From: Nocardiopsis sinuspersici
GTDB taxonomy: Bacteria > Actinomycetota > Actinomycetes > Streptosporangiales > Streptosporangiaceae
NCBI GenBank assembly: GCA_008638415.1
Contig: VWVT01000017.1
Location: forward strand, 83,894 to 147,893
Length of the DNA: 64,000 nt
Reading direction: 5' to 3'
Positions 59,381-64,000 of the stretch are shown here, in pieces. The notes beneath the pieces were generated by a model. The model did not search any database. It was given only the letters and a program-made list of their open reading frames with translations, and had not been told where the DNA came from. The number at the start of each line of letters is the position of its first letter. The first letter of the stretch is position 1. Both the position numbers and the translations under genes were made by a program.

Positions 59381-60805
59381 CTACCGGCCGTTGCCTCGGC
59401 CCGGTCGGTAGCTCTCCTGGTTCTGCGGGTTGAGCTCGTCCATCCGGACCTGCTCGGCCGCGCGCAGGCGCGGGTCGTCGATACGGAGCACGTCCAGGCC
59501 CCGGCTGATGTCGGACGAGTACACGTAGCCGTTGTAGTAGTACGTCGACCAGGTGTCGTTGTCCTGCACGCCCTCCTGGACGCGGGAGTCCACGTCGAAG
59601 AAGCCGATCTCCTCGGGGCTGCCCGGGTCGTTGAGGTCGATGACCGAGACGCCGCCCTGGTACCAGGACTGCACGAAGTAGTCACGGCCCGGGACCGGGA
59701 TCAGGGAGCCGTTGTGCGCCACGCACACCTGGTCGCCCTGGTGGCGGTCGATCTTGAAGTAGCTGGCGAAGTCCAGCTCCGGTGCGCCCTTCTCGCCGCC
59801 GACCTCGTAGACGGCGTCGGCGCCGCGCTCGGGGCCGACCTCCTCGGTGCAGGTGGGTGCGCCACCGCCGCCGAGCTCGTCGGTGAACAGCACGGTCCTG
59901 GCGTCGTTGGTGAAGGTCGCCGAGTGCCAGAACGCGAAGTTCTCGTCCCGGACCCGCTCGGTGACCACCGGGTTCACCGGGTCGGAGATGTCCATCAGGA
60001 GGCCGTCGCCCATGCAGGCGCCCGCGGCGATGTCGCGCTCGGCGTACACGGTGATGTCGTGGCAGCCCTGGGTGGGCAGCAGCAGACCGTCCTGCTCGTG
60101 GTTGCCGCCGTCGGGGAACAGCACCGGCTCGTTGACGACCGCGGCCTCCTCGGGTGCGTCGTGCGGCACCTCGATGATGGAGATCTTGTCGTGCGGCTTC
60201 TTGCAGTTCGGGAAGTCCTCCGACGGCGAGTACGACGACACGTAGACCAGGTCGCTGTCACCGGTCTTGCTCGGCACCAGCGTGTTCGTGTGCGATCCGC
60301 AGTCGGTGCGCACCGCGGACACGTACTGCGGGTTGGCCTTGTCGGAGATGTCGAAGATCCGGACGCCCTCGAACCCGTTCGGGTCGGTGACCGAGACCGC
60401 GGGCGCCCCGCAGTCCTTGCTGGCGCGCGGGTAGTCGACGGAGAAGTACAGCAGGTCCCCGCTGACCGACACGTCGCCCTGGCCACCGGGGCACAGGACC
60501 TCGGAGACGACCTGGGGGTCCTCCGGCTCGGAGATGTCGTAGACGACGAAGCCGTCGTAGTTGCCGCCGATGGCGTAGTCGCCGGTGAACGCCAGGTCGG
60601 AGTTGACGCTGTCCACGGCCGAGGGCTTGGGCACGTGGGCGACGTGCGTGATGTTGGGGCTGTGGACGCTGTCGGCCGGGGCCTCGTCCGCGTGGGCGCC
60701 GGCCGGGCCGAGGAGTCCGACGAGCAGGGACGCGGTGGCGGTGACCACAAGGGCCGCGGTACGCCGCGGACCCTTCCGGGCCCGTGGTGCTGCGGGTGCT
60801 GGCAT
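59381..60805 (-). CDS. Secreted LVIVD-repeat (beta-propeller-like) protein, copy 1
   Basis: 474 residues from ATG 60805 after AGGAGAG. Signal peptide residues 1-39 (cleavage after AHA). The mature part has repeated VYDISEPEDPQVV, FDISDKANPQYV, MDISDPVNPVV and IDLNDPGSPEEIG units, the LVIVD pattern, which is expected to build a beta-propeller. At least eight cysteines suggest disulfides. C-terminus YRPGRGNGR. Located extracellularly. It lies downstream of copy 2 on the same strand, 166 bases away. Function unknown. Confidence 0.85.
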   Translation of the reverse strand: MPAPAAPRARKGPRRTAALVVTATASLLVGLLGPAGAHADEAPADSVHSPNITHVAHVPKPSAVDSVNSDLAFTGDYAIGGNYDGFVVYDISEPEDPQVVSEVLCPGGQGDVSVSGDLLYFSVDYPRASKDCGAPAVSVTDPNGFEGVRIFDISDKANPQYVSAVRTDCGSHTNTLVPSKTGDSDLVYVSSYSPSEDFPNCKKPHDKISIIEVPHDAPEEAAVVNEPVLFPDGGNHEQDGLLLPTQGCHDITVYAERDIAAGACMGDGLLMDISDPVNPVVTERVRDENFAFWHSATFTNDARTVLFTDELGGGGAPTCTEEVGPERGADAVYEVGGEKGAPELDFASYFKIDRHQGDQVCVAHNGSLIPVPGRDYFVQSWYQGGVSVIDLNDPGSPEEIGFFDVDSRVQEGVQDNDTWSTYYYNGYVYSSDISRGLDVLRIDDPRLRAAEQVRMDELNPQNQESYRPGRGNGR

Positions 60806-60971
60806 GGGCTCTCCTGTGTGCACTAGGGGGTGGGGGGACGCGTGGGGGCCGCGGCGTACACGGCCACGGCCCCTGTTCCCCGGATCCGTCCTCCGGCCCC
60901 GAAGGACCGGAGGACGTTCGGGTGGAGCGCCCCGAGACCCGGGGAGGGTTCGGGGCACTCGGTGGGAACGG

Positions 60972-62384
60972 TCAGCGGCCGTTGCCCCGCCCGGGCCTGT
61001 ACTCGGGCTGGGACTGGGGGTTGAACTCCTCCATCCGCGTCTGCTCGGCCACCCGGAACCGGGGGTCGTTCAGCTTGAGGACGTCGAGTCCGCGGGTGAT
61101 GTCGGAGGAGTAGACGTAGCCGTTGTAGTAGTAGGCCGACCAGGAGCCGCCCAGGACGAGCTGGTCGTCATCGATCGGGCCGCGGTCGAAGTGGCCGATC
61201 TCCTCGGGGTTCTTCGGGTCGTTGAAGTCGATGACCGAGACGCCGCCCTGGTACCAGGACTGCACGAAGAAGTCGCGGCCCGGGGTCGGGATGAGCGAGC
61301 CGTTGTGCGCGACGCAGTTCTCGGTGTCGGCCTGGTGGCGCGGCAGCTTGTAGTAGCTCTGGAACTCCAGCTCCGGTGCGCCCTTCTCGCCGCCGACCTC
61401 GTAGACGGCGTCGGCGCCGCGCTCGGGGCCGACCTCCTCGTTGCAGGTGGCGCCACCGCCGCCGCCGAGCTCGTCGGTGAAGACCACGCTCTTGCCGTCG
61501 TTGGTGAAGGTCGCCGAGTGCCAGAACGCGAAGTTCTCGTCCTGGACCACCTCGGTGACCACCGGTGCGGCCGGGTCGGAGATGTCCATCAGGACGCCGT
61601 CACCCATGCAGGCGCCCGCGGCGACGTCCCGCTGGGGGTAGACGGTGATGTCGTGGCATCCGGCGGTGCCGGTGTTGCCGCCCTCGGGGAAGAGCACGGG
61701 GGTGTCGATGACCTTGGCCTCGGACGGCTCGTCGACCGGGACCTTGATGACGGAGATCTTGTCGTGCGGCGGCTGGCAGTTCGGGAAGCGCTCCGAGGGC
61801 GAGTACGAGGAGACGTACACGTACTCGTGCTCGCCGTCCTTGCCCGGGACCAGCGTGTTCGTGTGCGATCCGCAGTCGGTGCGCACCGCGGACACGTACT
61901 GCGGGTTGGCCTTGTCGGAGATGTCGAAGATCCGGACGCCCTCGAACCCGTTCGGGTCCGTGGTGGACACGGAGGGTGCACCGCACTCGGTGCCCGCGCG
62001 CGCGTAGTCGACGGAGAAGTACAACAGGTCCCCGCTGACCGACACGTCGCCCTGGCCACCGGGGCACAGGACCTCGGAGACGACCTGGGGGTCCTCCGGC
62101 TCGGAGATGTCGTAGACGACGAAGCCGTTGTAGTTGCCGCCGATGGCGTAGTCGCCGGTGAACGCGAGATCCGAGTTGAACGCGCTCATCGTCTCGCTCT
62201 TCGGGACGTTGGCCACATGAGTGACGTTGGAGCTGGTGTCGGCGTCACTGACGAACGTGTCGTCCGCCGAGGCCGAGGCCGGGCCGAGGAGGCCGGCCAC
62301 CAGGGCGGCGGCTCCGACCGTGGCGAGTCCGGCCAGTCTGCGCCTGGCTCTTGGGGGGTTGGGGGTCGAGGGGGATGAGGCCAT
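60972..62384 (-). CDS. Secreted LVIVD-repeat (beta-propeller-like) protein, copy 2
   Basis: 470 residues from ATG 62384 after GGGAG. Signal peptide 1-40 (SASA cleavage). Very similar to copy 1 over the mature part, with long blocks almost identical in DNA (for example around 61850-61960 against 60280-60390), and the same end YRPGRGNGR. Differences concentrate in the N-terminal 70 residues, the region before GCHDITVY (shorter here by about 8 residues) and the segment after EEIGHFD. The copies are a tandem duplication. AT-rich sequence at 62420-62482 is the probable promoter. Confidence 0.85.
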   Translation of the reverse strand: MASSPSTPNPPRARRRLAGLATVGAAALVAGLLGPASASADDTFVSDADTSSNVTHVANVPKSETMSAFNSDLAFTGDYAIGGNYNGFVVYDISEPEDPQVVSEVLCPGGQGDVSVSGDLLYFSVDYARAGTECGAPSVSTTDPNGFEGVRIFDISDKANPQYVSAVRTDCGSHTNTLVPGKDGEHEYVYVSSYSPSERFPNCQPPHDKISVIKVPVDEPSEAKVIDTPVLFPEGGNTGTAGCHDITVYPQRDVAAGACMGDGVLMDISDPAAPVVTEVVQDENFAFWHSATFTNDGKSVVFTDELGGGGGATCNEEVGPERGADAVYEVGGEKGAPELEFQSYYKLPRHQADTENCVAHNGSLIPTPGRDFFVQSWYQGGVSVIDFNDPKNPEEIGHFDRGPIDDDQLVLGGSWSAYYYNGYVYSSDITRGLDVLKLNDPRFRVAEQTRMEEFNPQSQPEYRPGRGNGR

Positions 62385-62929
62385 CCGTGTACTCCCGATT
62401 CTGATTGGAGTGAAACAGGAAGAACGTACACAGTTCAACATCTATATGTATAGGGGGAGACAAAAGAAACATGGTTGTTAACACGGTGTCGAGCCGACCC
62501 GATCTGATCACGCAACCCGGCTAACGTTTCGAAGGGCGCCACCGCGCACGGGGGCCGCCCGGAGCCCCGCGGGCCCCACCCGTTCCACATTCGGGTCGGA
62601 GCCGGGGACGGTGAGGGGCGGGCCCCGACCCGGCGACGGGGTCACACGGAGTAGCCACGGCCCCGAACAGGAATCAGCGAACCGTTGTACGCCCCACGGT
62701 TCTCAATTTCGGTCTGATGATGTGACGAGTTTGGATAGATCCGAAACCCCAAAACCGAGGGCGCTCCAAGTGTTCGGGCGGGTACACGGTGTCCGCATCA
62801 CGTCCGAGGACTGGACAAAACACCCATCGAGTGAGTAGAAAGCCCGCAGGACGTCGCCCTTCCTTCGGGTCGTCCCACCCCACGGACACCGCGGCCCCGA
62901 CCGCCCCTCACCCCCATGGAGGACACCTC
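62385..62929. other. Intergenic region between the LVIVD genes and the DUF305 gene
   Basis: 545 bases. Bases 62420-62482 are much more AT-rich than their surroundings (TATACATATAG on the minus strand) and probably carry the LVIVD promoter. The rest contains no supported gene; a frame opening at 62789 runs into the DUF305 gene but its first 47 codons have no homology. Confidence 0.5.
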
Positions 62930-63640
62930 GTGCGTCGCCTGGCACTCGCGGCCGGAACCGCTCTCGCGCTGCTCGGAGCCTCAGCCTGTACTGGCGACGA
63001 CGGCGGGCAGGAGTCGGCCAACGTCATCGCCCCCGGAGCGCCCGGGGAGTCCTCCTCCCCAGCCACCGCCGACCAGATCGCCGCCCTCGCCGAGGAGCAG
63101 GGCCACAACGAGGCCGACGTCACTTACCTGGTGCAGATGATCGAGCACCACTCCCAGGCACTGGAGATGACCGACCTGGTCCCCGAGCGGTACGAGCGCG
63201 ACGGCATCAAGACCATCGCCGACCGCATCTCCGCCGCCCAGGGCCCGGAGATCACCGCCATGGAGAGCTGGCTGGAGGAGAGCGTCTTCGGCCCGGCCAG
63301 GGAGAACCCGGCACACCAGAACTTCTGCGGGCTGGAGGGCGACGGTACGCACCACGGCGAGGACGGCGACGTGCCCGCGTGCGACCTGGAGGTCGACCAC
63401 GACGACATGCCGGGCATGGCCTCCGAGGAGGAGATGGAGCGGCTGGCGGCCGCGGAGGGCGACGAGTTCGACCGGCTCTTCGTGGAGCTGATGACGGTCC
63501 ACCACGAGGGAGCGGTCACCATGGCCGAGGACGTGCTGGCCGAGGGCAAGGACCAGACGGTGATGCGGATGGCCAACGACGTGATCGCCGAGCAGAACGC
63601 CGACATCGCCCGTATGGAGCTGGTGCTGGAGGAGGAGTAG
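62930..63640 (+). CDS. DUF305-family lipoprotein
   Basis: 236 residues from the GTG at 62930, six bases after GGAGGA; the upstream extension is excluded. The N-terminus is a lipoprotein signal with Cys20 (GASAC). The ferritin-like DUF305 fold is present with its paired histidine motifs MIEHHSQALEM (about 65-75) and MTVHHEGAVTMAED (about 187-200). These histidines and methionines suggest metal binding, and copper roles are known for some relatives, but that is an inference. An insert with HHGEDGD and cysteines lies between the two halves. Followed by hairpins at 63641-63660 and 63781-63818. Confidence 0.88.
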   Translation: MRRLALAAGTALALLGASACTGDDGGQESANVIAPGAPGESSSPATADQIAALAEEQGHNEADVTYLVQMIEHHSQALEMTDLVPERYERDGIKTIADRISAAQGPEITAMESWLEESVFGPARENPAHQNFCGLEGDGTHHGEDGDVPACDLEVDHDDMPGMASEEEMERLAAAEGDEFDRLFVELMTVHHEGAVTMAEDVLAEGKDQTVMRMANDVIAEQNADIARMELVLEEE

Positions 63641-63660
63641 GGCCCGTCCGCGCACGGGCC
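63641..63660 (+). terminator. Short hairpin directly after the DUF305 stop
   Basis: 7-bp stem GGCCCGT/ACGGGCC with a six-base loop immediately following the stop codon. Confidence 0.5.
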
Positions 63661-63780
63661 CCGGTGCCGGGCCCGTTCGGGCGCCCCCGGGGTTCCGGGA
63701 GGACTCGGAGCGCACGCCCGGGGGGACCTGCGGCCCGGTGGCCGCGGTCCCCTCCCCGGTACGGACGGCGGACCGGCGAC

Positions 63781-63818
63781 GTGAAGGGGAGCCCCCCGGC
63801 CGGGGGGCTCCCCTTCAC
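63781..63818. terminator. Bidirectional terminator between DUF305 and clpX
   Basis: 38-base perfect palindrome with 19-base arms, GTGAAGGGGAGCCCCCCGG and its complement, between the convergent genes. Confidence 0.8.
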
Positions 63819-63856
63819 ACGTTCGTCGTCGCGGCGGACGCGCCGCCGGACACGAC

Positions 63857-64000
63857 CTAGGCGGACTTCTCCTGGCGGGTGCGGCGTGTCTTGGCCCTCG
63901 GCACGATCGTGGGATTCACATGCTCCTGCACCGACTCCCGCGTGATGATCACCCGCCCCACATCCTCACGAGAAGGCACCTCATACATCACCGACAACAA
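63857..64000 (-). CDS. clpX: ATP-dependent Clp protease ATP-binding subunit ClpX, C-terminal part
   Basis: 47 codons from the window edge to the stop (TAG read at 63859-63857). The end [19 protein letters not shown], then [11 protein letters not shown] and a basic tail is the actinobacterial ClpX C-terminus. ClpX unfolds substrates for ClpP. The rest lies beyond the right edge. In the order I know for Streptomyces, clpX is followed by valS and folC; here the LVIVD and DUF305 genes occupy that place. Confidence 0.85.
   Translation of the reverse strand: MLSVMYEVPSREDVGRVIITRESVQEHVNPTIVPRAKTRRTRQEKSA

Overview
The window is a high-GC actinomycete chromosome. The core gene order (clpX ... folC-DUF4233-ndk-mreBCD-mrdA-rodA, the two radical-SAM-associated genes, RNase E/G, rplU-rpmA-obgE, proB, proA, nadD, rsfS), the frequent GTG starts and the many small regulator/enzyme pairs fit the Streptomyces/Nocardiopsis/Thermobifida kind of actinomycete. 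I lean towards a Nocardiopsis-like organism. That is an inference from gene content, not a database result.

Bases 1-10076 hold a partial FAD oxidoreductase (probable 10-methyl fatty acid reductase), a glutamate-racemase homologue, a VanZ-like membrane protein, a scar where an AraC-type regulator and an NTF2-like gene were both decapitated, a large helical-repeat protein, two small conserved actinobacterial proteins, a DinG-type helicase, and an ArsR/SRPBCC pair with a clear operator.

Bases 10077-23452 form an accessory stretch punctuated by three tRNA-Ala(GGC) genes, all on the minus strand. Each is followed on its 3' side by a nested-hairpin terminator and an array of related GC-rich modules with a period of about 127 bp. 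Between them lie regulator/enzyme pairs (MarR/NTF2, TetR/ABC exporter, HxlR/NTF2, TetR/FAD monooxygenase, MBL/ArsR-rhodanese) and gene remnants (an LLM oxidoreductase with an internal deletion, a C-terminal alpha/beta-hydrolase stub).

Bases 23531-45175, read on the minus strand, carry the conserved block RNase E/G - rplU - rpmA - obgE - proB - proA - nadD - rsfS - histidine phosphatase. It is interrupted twice: between proB and proA by a TetR/ABC exporter operon, a GH114-like lipoprotein, a hydrolase, an SDR/TetR pair and a lone PemK/MazF-like gene; and between proA and nadD by a secreted beta-strand-repeat protein, a hydrolase and an M48 protease.

Bases 45438-57835 carry the TIGR03936/TIGR03960 genes, separated by a TetR/aldo-keto reductase insertion, and then the cell-shape operon mreB-mreC-mreD-mrdA-rodA with ndk, DUF4233 and folC upstream of it. 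Divergent from folC is a degenerate folC paralogue. The right end has two tandem secreted LVIVD-repeat proteins, a DUF305 lipoprotein and the C-terminus of clpX.

Many divergent regulator/target pairs have a perfect or near-perfect inverted repeat in the shared intergenic region. This is the main regulatory theme. The least explained structure is the set of tRNA-Ala/repeat cassettes.
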